Source: Sphingobacteriales bacterium
GTDB taxonomy: Bacteria > Bacteroidota > Bacteroidia > Sphingobacteriales > Sphingobacteriaceae
DNA: 64,000 nucleotides
Assembly (NCBI GenBank): GCA_028288165.1
Contig: JAQBOG010000014.1
Span: forward strand, 186,001-250,000
Reading direction: 5' to 3'
In this document: positions 1 to 9,401 of the stretch, piece after piece
How the letters are laid out: every line of letters begins with the position of its first letter
Numbering within the stretch: the stretch's first letter is position 1
Notes under the pieces: model-generated
What the model saw: only the letters and a program-made list of their open reading frames with translations
Database searches by the model: none
Told to the model about the DNA's origin: nothing
Program-made: the position numbers and the translations under genes

Positions 1-474
1 AATTCGAAGATATAATAATCTATCAAAACGTAATTCGCCCTGTGCAATGCACATAGCAACCAAAGAGGGTAAAGTGAAAATCAGGTTTATAGCAAACCAT
101 TTCATGAAAAATAATAAGCCGGGGTTACTCACGAAATGAAGCGCGAACAATGCTGGAATATTTAAAATCATAAAAAAACCAGTTATCAATGAAGCAACAT
201 ACCATGTTGACCCAATTACTTCTTCTTTTCGCTTCTCTGTAGAACCTGAATAAAATTTTACAAAGGCTGTAACTAAAAAGCCGGTTCTAAAAGTGTCTAC
301 AAACACTAAAGATGATTGAAAAAAAATCCAGATACCAGCATCTTTAACAGAAAGAGCTCTGTAAATAGTAGCCATTATAACCATACCCAACACGGCCATA
401 CTACCATTACCGGCTAAGGACAAGAAATTGGGATCTTTAATTTTGGATTGTATACTTTTGAAGGAGACGTTCAT
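1..474 (-). CDS. Polysaccharide flippase-like membrane protein, 5' part only
   Basis: The minus strand is open from an ATG at 474 to the window edge (158 codons), so only the N-terminal third or so is visible. The N-terminus is MNVSFKSIQSKIKDPNF, followed by three hydrophobic helices separated by short loops with the motif FRTGFLVTAFVKFYSG. This layout resembles Wzx/MATE-type lipopolysaccharide flippases that move lipid-linked repeat units across the inner membrane, and the neighbouring acyltransferases and glycosyltransferases fit that. The family call is from architecture and context; no diagnostic catalytic motif exists. It is divergent from the acyltransferase at 709, with a 234-base spacer in which I see no convincing promoter box. 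Confidence 0.6.
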   Translation of the reverse strand, partial: MNVSFKSIQSKIKDPNFLSLAGNGSMAVLGMVIMATIYRALSVKDAGIWIFFQSSLVFVDTFRTGFLVTAFVKFYSGSTEKRKEEVIGSTWYVASLITGFFMILNIPALFALHFVSNPGLLFFMKWFAINLIFTLPSLVAMCIAQGELRFDRLLYLRI

Positions 475-708
475 TAAACTTTATACGATTCTCATAATTG
501 AATGTTCTGTTAATAAAAGGATATAACAGTTGCAGATTATTTTAACTTATTTAGTGCTTATTACGAAGGCGAACGATTCATATTTAGGATGCAGTATGCC
601 AGTGTAATATAATTATTCTTAAAGATAATTTTTGCTCCCTTCGTAACATATACATCAATAGTTCAGTAGTAATACGATATAAATGGCCATGGATAACACA
701 AAGTGTAA

Positions 709-1860
709 ATGAAGTATACCAAGAATTTTTTTTGGCTCGATCTTTTAAGAGGGATGGCCGCATTATTAGTTTGTTTAGGGCATTTAAGATTAATATGTTT
801 TGCTGAACTACCTGCTGAAAATTCCTCGTTGCCAGGGAAGATACTTTTCTTTTTAACTGGATTTGGACATGAATCGGTTATTATTTTTTTCGTTTTAAGC
901 GGTTTTCTAATAATTAAAAGTATTCATGAGTCCGTATGGAAGCAAAAATGGACATTCTTTGGGTATATAAATAATAGAATGACTAGATTATGGGTAGTAT
1001 TAATACCTGCCCTTATTTTAGGAGTTGTTTGGGATAAGGTTGGACTACATTATTATTCTAATTCTCTGGCCTACACTAATAATATTAGATATTTTAATGG
1101 TGGGCCTTTAATTCAAGATAGAATTTCCGTTTCTATTTTTTTTGAAAATGTATTTTTTCTTCATTCTATATACCAAAATGTTTTGGGTTCTAATTCTCCG
1201 TTATGGAGTCTTTCTTGCGAGTTTTGGTATTATATAATTTTCCCTCTGCTATATTTCAGTATCAGTTCTCAATATAATCTAAGGAGTAGAATTCTCTTTT
1301 TCTGTTTAGGGCTAACTTTCTTTTCTATTCTTAACATCGATACTCAATTATATGCGATTACTTGGCTATGTGGGGGGCTAAGCTACCTGATATATAGGTC
1401 ATCTTTCCAGACCCTGTTTGTTAAAAAGTACTTTTTGATATTTATTTCGGTTGTTTTCTTTATTACCTTGATCATGTTAAGGTTTAAAAAAAATCCATTA
1501 ATATTTAATGACTATTTCCTTGCGCTAGTATTATCTCTTCTTATACCAGCCCTTACTTTATTGCGTATGGATAATGAGAGGTTGAAAAGGGGGGCGATAT
1601 TTATATCTAACATATCATTTACCCTTTATGTGGTTCATCAACCTATATTTGTTTTCATTACTAGCCTAATGAATTTTCAATCTAAACAATTCACTGTAGG
1701 CTATGTATTTAATTATATATTGATTTTAACAATAACTTTTTTATATGCTATCCTCGTATGGTATATTTTTGAAAGGAATACCCATAAGGTAAAAAAATGG
1801 GTAGAAAATAACTTTGTAACGGTTAAGCAGCCTGCTAAAGGTGTTAATCCAATTACTTAG
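709..1860 (+). CDS. Acyltransferase family 3 membrane protein (OafA-like)
   Basis: A 383-residue integral membrane protein with about ten hydrophobic segments. The N-terminus reads FWLDLLRGMAALLVCLGH, the conserved R-x(n)-H signature of acyltransferase family 3, followed by FFVLSGFLI in the second helix and LWSLSCEFWYYIIFPL in the middle, all hallmark positions. Family members transfer acetyl, succinyl or other acyl groups to sugars of exopolysaccharide or O-antigen at the cytoplasmic membrane. It is first in a same-strand run of polysaccharide genes and one of three paralogues in 7 kb. The acyl donor and acceptor cannot be deduced. Confidence 0.88.
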   Translation: MKYTKNFFWLDLLRGMAALLVCLGHLRLICFAELPAENSSLPGKILFFLTGFGHESVIIFFVLSGFLIIKSIHESVWKQKWTFFGYINNRMTRLWVVLIPALILGVVWDKVGLHYYSNSLAYTNNIRYFNGGPLIQDRISVSIFFENVFFLHSIYQNVLGSNSPLWSLSCEFWYYIIFPLLYFSISSQYNLRSRILFFCLGLTFFSILNIDTQLYAITWLCGGLSYLIYRSSFQTLFVKKYFLIFISVVFFITLIMLRFKKNPLIFNDYFLALVLSLLIPALTLLRMDNERLKRGAIFISNISFTLYVVHQPIFVFITSLMNFQSKQFTVGYVFNYILILTITFLYAILVWYIFERNTHKVKKWVENNFVTVKQPAKGVNPIT

Positions 1861-2169
1861 CAGCAGATTCATGGTATTTATTCTTCAAGCTGGTGGGTTT
1901 GCTTTGTGATTTACACTGAAAATCCTTTTTGACCTCTCCTGGGCAAAAGATTGCAAGGTAAAGTACGTTTGAATGTCCATACCTACTCCGTGGAATGGTT
2001 TATCAGAAATTGGACATTAACAATTTCTTTCAATGTAATTCTATATTCTTTCAGTCTAAAATAAAGCTAAGATCAAGTTTGGGAGATAATCGGATCTAAT
2101 TTGTAACTCCTGGTGTTCTCCTGCGTACACACCAGGTTTATTAACTGAGGATAGCAAAAAGATACCACC
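1861..2169. other. Intergenic spacer with a small hairpin
   Basis: A 309-base non-coding spacer between two acyltransferase genes. A perfect 8-bp inverted repeat (2109-2116 with 2129-2136, CCTGGTGT/ACACCAGG, 12-base loop) is followed by TTTATT and could be a weak terminator or part of the leader of the next gene. Nothing else is recognisable. Confidence 0.35.
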
Positions 2170-3279
2170 GTGAAATTTACCTTAATCCAAGTTTTTAGAG
2201 GCGTTGCTGCCATGCTAGTGATCATGCATCATCTGATAGCCAACACAACAAACCATTTAGGGTATGTATGTTACAATAATTTTTTCAACTTTGGCTTCAT
2301 TGGTGTAGACTTCTTTTTTGTTCTCAGTGGATTTATAATTACCTATGTCCATTTCGCGGATCTTCACACTCCTTCAAGCGATAGTTTGAAAAACTTCTTC
2401 AAAAAACGTTTCCTTCGAATTTATCCTATATATTGGGTAGTAGCTTTTATAACCTTGCTTATTTACATTAAAAGCACACCTTGGTTTTTAAAAGACGCAA
2501 GCTTAACAATGGATTTGGCTTCCCCTGTTATTTTAAAATTCGTTGCTGAATCTTTTTTACTAATTCCAAATGAAAATATGAGATTAGTGGGAGTAGCCTG
2601 GACACTCTCTTATGAGGTACTATTCTATATAATGTTTGCTTTCGGGATTGCCTTTGGATTTAAATTCGCTAAAATAACAAGCCTAATATGGATTTTCCTT
2701 GTGCTATCTTATAATTTGATAAGCCCAGTCAAAACGGAGTACTTAAGCTTTTTATTTAATGTTATAGTGCTCGAATTCTTATTTGGTTGTGTGGTTGCAT
2801 ATTTTATACGGAAAAAAATAAAAATTTCTGCATTCATTTTGTTTCCCATATTAATACTTTTATTTCTTCTTCTGTTAAAAAATATACATATCAATGGCTT
2901 GGTCTTTAACAGGAATTTAATAAACGTATCTCTTATGGGATTATTTTTCGCGATCATTACCTACTTAGCTGTTGGATTTGATAAAACAAATACCACCGTA
3001 AAATTTCCAGCAGTACTAATCTTAATAGGAGACGCCTCTTATTCTATTTACCTATCCCATAATATGTTTTTATCGGCTTTAACTAAGCTGTATGGGAAAT
3101 TGAACCCCCACTATAGTACTACAGGTTATATGGCATTTGTAGCCACAATTATATTTATAGTTACAGTTGTTCTTGGAATTTTAATTCATCTGCTTGTGGA
3201 GAAGAAATTGTTAAAAGTGTTAAGTGTCAAGTTTTTTGACAAACGTAAGTCACCAGTATTTGAAAATCTGGCTGCATAA
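2170..3279 (+). CDS. Acyltransferase family 3 membrane protein
   Basis: A 369-residue polytopic membrane protein. The N-terminus MKFTLIQVFRGVAAMLVIMHH contains the family R...H signature, FFFVLSGFIITY marks the second helix, and WTLSYEVLFYIMF is the central conserved block. The start is a GTG at 2170; the family motif begins about nine residues in, as usual, and there is no better upstream ATG. It probably acylates a sugar of the exopolysaccharide. It differs strongly from the paralogues at 709 and 6441, so a recent tandem duplication is unlikely. Confidence 0.87.
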   Translation: MKFTLIQVFRGVAAMLVIMHHLIANTTNHLGYVCYNNFFNFGFIGVDFFFVLSGFIITYVHFADLHTPSSDSLKNFFKKRFLRIYPIYWVVAFITLLIYIKSTPWFLKDASLTMDLASPVILKFVAESFLLIPNENMRLVGVAWTLSYEVLFYIMFAFGIAFGFKFAKITSLIWIFLVLSYNLISPVKTEYLSFLFNVIVLEFLFGCVVAYFIRKKIKISAFILFPILILLFLLLLKNIHINGLVFNRNLINVSLMGLFFAIITYLAVGFDKTNTTVKFPAVLILIGDASYSIYLSHNMFLSALTKLYGKLNPHYSTTGYMAFVATIIFIVTVVLGILIHLLVEKKLLKVLSVKFFDKRKSPVFENLAA

Positions 3280-3383
3280 ACCCTGCTGAAATGATTAAGA
3301 CTAAAAAATAGTCATTAACACTACTAAAGCCAGTGAAAATTGGAAATTGGTTTAAATGGATTAATACTAATTAATATATACAG

Positions 3384-4166
3384 TTGAATTCTTTTGAAAA
3401 TGTAACCCTACTCGTTACCCACTATAATAGAACAAAATCTTTAGAACATTTATTAAAATCTTTTGAAGATCAAAATATTCAATTCGGGGATATAGTGATT
3501 TCAGATGATGGTAGTAAAGAAAAACATCTCGAAAAATTAAAGTCATTAGCAGAAACGTACCAATTGAGGCTAATTCTTGCGCCTCAAAATAAAGGGCTCG
3601 GTAATAATATTAATAAAGGTCAAAAAGGGGTAACTACCGCATACACATTATACGTGCAAGAAGACTTTGTTCCAAAGCCCCTATTTGCAGAGAAACTAAC
3701 AAATGCGATCCAATTTATGGAAGAACGATCAGACTTTGATATGGTGCGTTTCTATGCTTATTTTAAATATCCTTTTTCAAAACCTTTCCGAAATGGTTTT
3801 TCCGAGATGATGTTTAATGCATCCCCATGGTATTTTAGTTATCGAAAGTTTTATTTTTATAGCGATCATCCTCATTTGAGGAGAAGTAATTTTTTAGAAA
3901 AATTCGGTAAGTACAATGAAGGAACGAGTGGGGATGTTACCGAATATCAAATGATGATGAGTGTAATTCAAAAAAACGGGAAAGGTGTATTTTACGATGA
4001 TTATCAAGGGCTATTTGATCAGCAAAATAGTTTGGAAGAACCAAGTACAATGACTCGTACGAGCTTAAGGGAAAGCAAGAACTTACTTATTACAGCTGTA
4101 AGGCATCTTTATCGTCATATTAAATTTAATTTTGACTACCACTTTTCAAAATATACTAATAAATAA
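3384..4166 (+). CDS. Family 2 glycosyltransferase (TTG start)
   Basis: A 260-residue soluble GT-A fold protein. LLVTHYNRTKSLEHLLKSF near the N-terminus is the family 2 opening strand and helix, ISDDGSKEKH is the nucleotide-sugar acidic motif, and YVQEDFVP occupies the DxD-like position. It would add a sugar to the lipid-linked repeat unit at the cytoplasmic face of the membrane. There is an in-frame stop shortly upstream and the first ATG lies far inside the domain, so the TTG at 3384 is the likely start. It is followed after one base by the next glycosyltransferase, indicating translational coupling. Confidence 0.85.
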   Translation: MNSFENVTLLVTHYNRTKSLEHLLKSFEDQNIQFGDIVISDDGSKEKHLEKLKSLAETYQLRLILAPQNKGLGNNINKGQKGVTTAYTLYVQEDFVPKPLFAEKLTNAIQFMEERSDFDMVRFYAYFKYPFSKPFRNGFSEMMFNASPWYFSYRKFYFYSDHPHLRRSNFLEKFGKYNEGTSGDVTEYQMMMSVIQKNGKGVFYDDYQGLFDQQNSLEEPSTMTRTSLRESKNLLITAVRHLYRHIKFNFDYHFSKYTNK

Positions 4167-4167
4167 T

Positions 4168-5043
4168 ATGTCAGTTTTTAACTTGCCTGCTTGGATTAAA
4201 CCACATTTATTCACTGATAAAAAATTTAGCGACTTAACCCCACACGAGCTCTATGATTTGAGAGCTCGTACTGCCAACTTCAGGCATTCTTCTCCAGATG
4301 TTTCCGTGGTTATACCTGCCTGGAATGAAGAAAATAATATTTTTCGTGCAATCTCTTCACTCGTATCTAACAAAACTGATTTAAAGGTAGAAATTGTAGT
4401 GATAAACAACAATTCTACGGATAACACGCAGTATGTTTTAGAAGAGCTGGGCGTAACAAACTATTTTCAACCTATACAGGGGATTGCTTCGGCCAGATCA
4501 ATGGGACTTACACAAGCCAAAGGAAGGTTTCACCTTTGTGCCGACTCTGATACTTTTTATCCGCCACATTGGATAGATTTAATGATTAAGCCGATGATGA
4601 GGGATAAAGAGATCGTAGGTGTCTATGGTAGATATTCGTTTATTCCACCTTCAGGGGAAGAAAGAAGCATGCTTTGGATTTATGAAAAGATTACAGGTAT
4701 CTTAATCAGAATCCGTAAAAAAAAGATGGAGTTTATAAACGTATTGGGGTTCAATATGGGTTTTGTGACGGACGTAGGAAGGGTTAATGGTGGTTTCGAA
4801 GTAACTGAAGCCAGAAAATTTAGCAATATAGCTGGAACTGAAGGTTTCGTGGAGGAATCGGAAGATGGGAGAATGGCATTAAATTTAAAAAAGACCGGAC
4901 AATTAAAGCTCGTAACAAATTCAAAAGCAAGAGTGTTTACGTCCTCGAGGAGGTTGGTTGCGGAGGGAGGTATTTTTAAATCCTTCACCAATCGATTGAA
5001 ATTACATACTAATAGATTTTCCGAATATATTATAGGCAAATAA
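4168..5043 (+). CDS. Family 2 glycosyltransferase
   Basis: A 291-residue GT-A protein with VVIPAWNEENNIFRAISSL, INNNSTDNT and ADSDTFYP (the DxD metal/nucleotide motif), typical of family 2 enzymes. I place the start at the ATG at 4168 (MSVFNLPAWI), one base after the stop of the previous gene; a longer frame beginning with TTG at 4132 would overlap that gene by 35 bases. A C-terminal hydrophobic/basic region (about residues 165-190) could associate with the membrane. It likely acts in sequence with the preceding transferase during repeat-unit assembly; the sugar is unknown. Confidence 0.86.
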   Translation: MSVFNLPAWIKPHLFTDKKFSDLTPHELYDLRARTANFRHSSPDVSVVIPAWNEENNIFRAISSLVSNKTDLKVEIVVINNNSTDNTQYVLEELGVTNYFQPIQGIASARSMGLTQAKGRFHLCADSDTFYPPHWIDLMIKPMMRDKEIVGVYGRYSFIPPSGEERSMLWIYEKITGILIRIRKKKMEFINVLGFNMGFVTDVGRVNGGFEVTEARKFSNIAGTEGFVEESEDGRMALNLKKTGQLKLVTNSKARVFTSSRRLVAEGGIFKSFTNRLKLHTNRFSEYIIGK

Positions 5044-5112
5044 AGATTTTAAAACTAATCAACATCTTAGTTCTAAACAGTTGATTTAAAACGTGAGATC
5101 TTAAACTATCAT

Positions 5113-6318
5113 ATGATGGAAAATAGAGATATTATAATAGTTGGGCAACAGGCTTGGGATACCGAGATTGGGAGCAACTGTAAAAATATAGCCATTGAGT
5201 TTTCAAAAAAAAACCGAGTATTATACGTAAATCCACCGCTAGACAGGATTTCAAAATACCGATGGAAGGCCGATAGTAAGGTTCAAAAACGATTAAATAT
5301 TATTAAGGGGTCTGAACCTGGTTTAGTTGAAATAGGCCACAATCTTTATAATTTATATCCTGACTGTTTAATAGAATCTATTAATTGGATTACGAGTAAT
5401 CTGATTTTTGATCTAATAAACAAATACAATAATCAGATCTTTTCCAGATCGATACTTAAAGCCATTACTTCTTTAGATTTTAGTGAGAGTATACTATTTA
5501 ATGATAACGACATCTTTAGAAGTTTCTATTTGAAAGATTTGTTGAAACCCATTATAAGTATTTATTATTCCAGAGATAACATGATTGCTACCGAATATTG
5601 GAAACGACACGGATTGGTACTCGAACCAAAATTGATAGCAAAAAGTGATCTTTGTGTAGCTAATTCGGAATATTTAAAAAACTACTGTAAACAATTTAAT
5701 CCAAACTCTTTTTATGTAGGTCAGGGTTGTGATGTTGAGGTAGAAGATGTAAGTAAAATAAATAATGAAGCTCATGAAGCTCTGAGATCTATAAACTCTC
5801 CAATAATTGGCTATGTAGGATTTTTAACAGCAGCACGCCTGGATATAAACTTACTCCATTATATTGCAGTTAGTCAACCTTCATGGAATATTGTTCTAGT
5901 GGGCCCTGAAGACGAAGAGTTTAAAAAGAGTGATTTACACAATTTAACAAACATTCATTTTTTAGGAGCTAAAAACCCACAGCATCTGCCGAAATATATT
6001 GCATTATTTGATGTTTGTATCAACCCTCAAATTTTAAATGATTTAACTGTGGGTAATTATCCCAGAAAAATTGACGAATATTTAATGTTAGGTAAGCCAA
6101 CAGTTGCAACCAAAACAGAGTCGATGGAGGTTTTTAGGGAGCATGTTTCATTGGCTAGTAATGAAACAGAATTTATGCATAGTATTGAAGCCTTACTTAA
6201 CAACACGGATGACAATTTAATACAGTCCAGAATAGAATTCGCCTCGTCACATACATGGGAAAACTCTGTTCAATTAATTTATGACAGAATACAGCGATAC
6301 TTAAATATTAATCTGTAA
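5113..6318 (+). CDS. Glycosyltransferase, GT-B fold (group 1 type)
   Basis: A 401-residue protein. The N-terminal Rossmann half starts IIIVGQQAWDTEIGSNCKN, and the C-terminal half carries IIGYVGFLTAARLDINLL, WNIVLVGPEDEEF and the acceptor/donor segment YPRKIDEYLMLGKPTVA, which matches the nucleotide-sugar-binding loop of GT-B enzymes. It resembles TuaH-like cell-wall polymer transferases. Two ATG codons are adjacent (5113 and 5116); either may be used. Spacing of 69 bases from the upstream transferase suggests the same transcript. Substrate unknown. Confidence 0.85.
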   Translation: MMENRDIIIVGQQAWDTEIGSNCKNIAIEFSKKNRVLYVNPPLDRISKYRWKADSKVQKRLNIIKGSEPGLVEIGHNLYNLYPDCLIESINWITSNLIFDLINKYNNQIFSRSILKAITSLDFSESILFNDNDIFRSFYLKDLLKPIISIYYSRDNMIATEYWKRHGLVLEPKLIAKSDLCVANSEYLKNYCKQFNPNSFYVGQGCDVEVEDVSKINNEAHEALRSINSPIIGYVGFLTAARLDINLLHYIAVSQPSWNIVLVGPEDEEFKKSDLHNLTNIHFLGAKNPQHLPKYIALFDVCINPQILNDLTVGNYPRKIDEYLMLGKPTVATKTESMEVFREHVSLASNETEFMHSIEALLNNTDDNLIQSRIEFASSHTWENSVQLIYDRIQRYLNINL

Positions 6319-6440
6319 AAAACCATAACTGTCCGAACAAATAATATACAAAAGAGGCCTGTATTATTCTAATTTTGAGTTGCAAAACAAAACAAGAGAA
6401 AAAACAGTCCTAATATTTTAATAAACTAATCAAAGATTAA

Positions 6441-7553
6441 ATGCTCGTACCTCAACCCAAGTATTTCAGAAACCTGGATGGTTTAAGATTCCTTTGTTTT
6501 TTATCGGTCTTCGCTTCTCATTCCTTACATACCAGTAATCCTGATGTAGTATCTAACATATTCTATAGAATAATTGTAGACGGAATTTTTAATAATGGGT
6601 ACTTGGGAGTTAACTTCTTTTTCGTCTTGAGTGGATTTTTAATTACATACCTACTGATCATTGAAAAACAAGAGACAGGTAAAATTAATATATTAAACTT
6701 TTGGATGAAAAGGATGTTTAGGATCTGGCCCCTTTACTTCATTTGCATTATTTATGGTTTTATCATATACCCTTATATTAAAGGCTTGCTAGGAGAGGGG
6801 AAAACTGGATTGCCAGACGTTTCTTTCTACCTCCTTTTCATGTCTAATTTCGACATAATAAAGAATGGACTTCCTGATTCAACCCAATTAGGAGTACTTT
6901 GGAGTATCTCAGTTGAAGAACAGTTCTATTTAGTGTGGCCTTTAATCTTATTCATGCTTCCCATTAAAAGATACTGGATCGTATTTACGGTCATAATAAT
7001 TTGCAGCCTGATATTTAGGGCGGTTTATAATGACGACTTATCTCATTACTTCCACACCCTGTCCTGTATGTCAGATCTGGCAATTGGTGGACTTGGAGCG
7101 TGGCTGATGCAGCAAGATAGGTTTAAGAAAGTTATTACAAACTTAGATATAAGGTACATCATCCTTGTCTACATCTCTTTTGCAGTGTGCTTCATGTTTA
7201 GAAAGGAGATACTGAGTGAGGTGTTTATATTAAGAATATTTGAGAGGTTGATAATTTCTATATTTATAGTCCTAATTATCCTTGAACAAAACTACAGCGT
7301 TAGTTCATTCTATAAGATGGGGAATTTTAAGAGGATCTCAAGCCTTGGTTTAACTACATACGGAATGTATATGCTACATATAATTTTCTTTGTAATTCTC
7401 GTTAAGGCATCTAAGTTAATAAAGTTAGGTGATAACTATTTCGTTGTGTTATGGATACCCATTCTGTCACTTATCTTAACTGTGGTATTTAGTAAGATAA
7501 GTTACAATGTATTTGAGAAACCATTCCTCGGCTTAAGGCGGTACTTAAAGTAA
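6441..7553 (+). CDS. Acyltransferase family 3 membrane protein
   Basis: A 370-residue polytopic protein with YFRNLDGLRFLCFLSVFASH at the N-terminus (R...H signature), FFFVLSGFLITYLLI, and LWSISVEEQFYLVWPLIL in the centre, the last being the classic OafA-type block. It is the last intact gene of the plus-strand arm; 50 bases after its stop the sequence becomes insertion-sequence debris. It is more similar to canonical OafA/YrhL proteins than the other two acyltransferases here. It likely decorates the same polymer. Confidence 0.88.
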   Translation: MLVPQPKYFRNLDGLRFLCFLSVFASHSLHTSNPDVVSNIFYRIIVDGIFNNGYLGVNFFFVLSGFLITYLLIIEKQETGKINILNFWMKRMFRIWPLYFICIIYGFIIYPYIKGLLGEGKTGLPDVSFYLLFMSNFDIIKNGLPDSTQLGVLWSISVEEQFYLVWPLILFMLPIKRYWIVFTVIIICSLIFRAVYNDDLSHYFHTLSCMSDLAIGGLGAWLMQQDRFKKVITNLDIRYIILVYISFAVCFMFRKEILSEVFILRIFERLIISIFIVLIILEQNYSVSSFYKMGNFKRISSLGLTTYGMYMLHIIFFVILVKASKLIKLGDNYFVVLWIPILSLILTVVFSKISYNVFEKPFLGLRRYLK

Positions 7554-7852
7554 AAGGAAATTGCTCATACACTCTTTTTCCCATGTAAAATATTAATGTA
7601 CGTACCCAACAAAATTACACCAATACTTAATTTACAGTTTCGGTCAATTTGGACACAAATATCCCAGGCGACCAATAAATTGTATCCAATGGCTTCAATA
7701 CGGTTCTGTGTATGCATTTTTGAAATTCCATTAAATCTGAGCAATTTGTTCCTCTATATTTTCGTGGCTGTTATGGCTGTCCCTTTATAGCTTTGTGCAG
7801 GATCCGTTTTTAGTTTCCTGTCCGTTAATATTTCCTCGTTTTTGGTCGTGCA

Positions 7853-8071
7853 TTAATCCTTATTTCCATAAACAAGTATGTTTTCGGTAAATCTGCAGTG
7901 GTACAAAACATCTTCCATATTCAATAGCTCGTTCACATTGGCCAGGGTTTTCATCAAGCCTACTGCAGATAACCTTGCTTTGATGTCGAACTTGGCTGCG
8001 GATAAAGCGGTTCCAATCTTCCAGCGCCTGTTTGCCCAGCCTTCTATAGTGGAGGAGGCGATGGGATGTTT
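7853..8071 (-). pseudogene. Unrecognised truncated coding frame beside IS junction
   Basis: A minus-strand frame open for 72 codons without an initiation codon at its 5' end. It reads HPIASSTIEGWANRRWKIG... and ends FTENILVYGNKD followed by a stop. Its amino-acid texture (helical, with KFDIKARLSAVGLMKTLANV in the middle) looks more protein-like than the other frames here, but I do not recognise a family. Its 5' side meets the IS3 OrfB remnant, whose alignable sequence begins at about 8077, so an insertion or deletion probably removed the beginning of the gene. Confidence 0.3.
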
Positions 8072-8076
8072 TTACG

Positions 8077-8735
8077 GGCATTCAGGTTTCACGCCCATGC
8101 GTAGCCAGACTAATAAGGAAAGAGAACATAAAAAACATCATCTGGAAGAAGTACCGGGTACAAACCACTGATTCCAATCACATGTATACAGTGGCAGGGA
8201 ATCATTTAAACAGGGATTTCTATGCAGTACGTTTAGCCGAAAAATGGGTTTCAGATCTTACCTATATCAGAATAGAAGAAGGTTGGCTATACCTGACAAC
8301 GATCCTGGATTTAGCGGATAGAAAGGTGGTTGGTTGGGCATTGAGCTATACCATGAAAGCTGTAGATACCAGTGTAGGTGCCTGGAAAATGGCTATTAGA
8401 AACAAGCCGTCAGCCAAAGTCTATTGTTTCATTCTGATAGAGGGGTACAATATGCTTGTACTGAATTCAGGCAACAGTTGAAAGGGCTACCCATACTACA
8501 AAGTATGAGTAGAAAGGGCAATTGCTGGGATAATGCGATAGCGGAGAGTTTTTTCAAAACCCTAAAAACAGAAATGGTTTACTATACCAGTTATGATACA
8601 AGAGAGCAGGCCAAACTGGCCGTATTTGAGTACATCGAAGTTTGGTATAACAGAAAAAGGAAACATTCTGCATTAGGATATAGAACACCTGAACAGTATC
8701 AAAAATATTTAACTGAAAACAAAATGTCTGCCTAA
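8077..8735 (+). pseudogene. IS3-family transposase OrfB remnant, 5'-truncated and frameshifted
   Basis: The recognisable homology starts with GIQVSRPCVARLIRKENIK at about 8077 in one frame, passes through KWVSDLTYIR (first catalytic Asp of the DDE triad) and then shifts frame near 8416-8421. The second frame gives FHSDRGVQYAC (second Asp) and CWDNAIAESFFKTLK (catalytic Glu), ending RKRKHSALGYRTPEQYQKYL at 8735, the usual C-terminus of OrfB integrase-core proteins. The first ~100 residues, including the HTH-like part, are missing. The shift separates the catalytic residues, so the transposase should be inactive. Affiliation: IS3 family, IS150-like by motif. Confidence 0.85.
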
Positions 8736-8864
8736 AAAATCCTCCAGTAAAGTGTTGCAATTCCACAATGGTTCTGATATAAATAATACTGGTGAGAAGA
8801 GTCAGGCTGAAAATCAATAAGAGGGATCAGTTCAGAAAGAATATGGATTGCACAGGAAGTGGTT

Positions 8865-9119
8865 TTAAGGAGCACGCCATTGGGGTAAACTATTCAATGC
8901 GTTCTGATACTGGTTCAATGGAAAGGTTATCACATTGTACCCATTCTCCGGGTTTTCTTTACTACGGACAACCCAATTGGCAAAAGTACTCCGTTTTACC
9001 CCGATTGTTTCACAATAAGATATTTGGGTTAAGACACTCGCTTTCCATTGCTGCACCGCCAAGCGCATTTGTTTGCTTTTTTCATCGCTATCGTTTTTTA
9101 ACAAAGAAAAAGCATGCAA
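8865..9119 (-). pseudogene. IS66 TnpA-like fragment
   Basis: An 84-codon minus-strand frame with KQMRLAVQQWKASVLTQISY followed by CETIGVKRSTFANWVVRSKE. The pattern of an amphipathic helix with W-K-S, then a Q-x-x-x-C helix-turn-helix and S/T-F-x-x-W is that of the small TnpA-like proteins of IS66 elements in Bacteroidota. No TnpB or TnpC sequence follows, so it is an orphan fragment. The reading after about residue 60 is unlike the family. Confidence 0.5.
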
Positions 9120-9156
9120 GGGAAAAAGTAAAGATGGGGTTGGTCGGGTGCTTACG

Positions 9157-9401
9157 CTTATTATACAATTGAGATTTGCGCAATTCTGCTTGCGGTTGCT
9201 TTACATCAGTAGAAAGTGGCGCTTCCTCAACTTCTTCGGGTTTGGGAAGTGTATTCAGCTTTGCTTTTTATCCTGATACTTCATCACCCACGAATGTATC
9301 ACTCTAAAATCAATTCCATACTTTGATCCTAATTTCCTATAGGTGGTTTCAGCAACTAAATATTCGGCGATAACCGCCTCTTTTTCTATCTCTTTTTGAC
9401 C
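9157..9401 (-). pseudogene. IS3-family OrfA (HTH) remnant, frameshifted
   Basis: On the minus strand a frame from 9401 reads KEIEKEAVIAEYLVAETTYR then KLGSKYGIDFRVIHSWVMKY, the helix-turn-helix of IS3 OrfA-type proteins (K-x-Y-G ... H-x-W-V). It hits a stop near 9255, but homology continues in another frame with LSTDVKQPQAELRKSQLYNK, the leucine-zipper/linker segment seen in these OrfA proteins. It breaks off near 9157, where IS66-like sequence follows. No start codon and no downstream OrfB on the same strand. Decayed. Confidence 0.65.

Noticed and set aside
4132-4167. Alternative TTG start for the second glycosyltransferase at 4132
   Set aside because: It would overlap the previous gene by 35 bases and adds residues before the motif; ATG 4168 gives the tight one-base spacing.
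7596-7790. 64-codon plus-strand frame after the third acyltransferase
   Set aside because: Low-complexity content, in a region of IS decay, and no similarity to a known family; probably chance.
8182-8735. Programmed frameshift making an active IS3 transposase
   Set aside because: The shift lies inside OrfB between catalytic residues, and the 5' end and OrfA are missing, so this is decay, not the normal OrfA-OrfB slippage.
8792-9172. 126-codon plus-strand frame over the IS66/IS3 remnants
   Set aside because: Antisense to the IS66 TnpA-like fragment, which has recognisable motifs; the plus frame has none.
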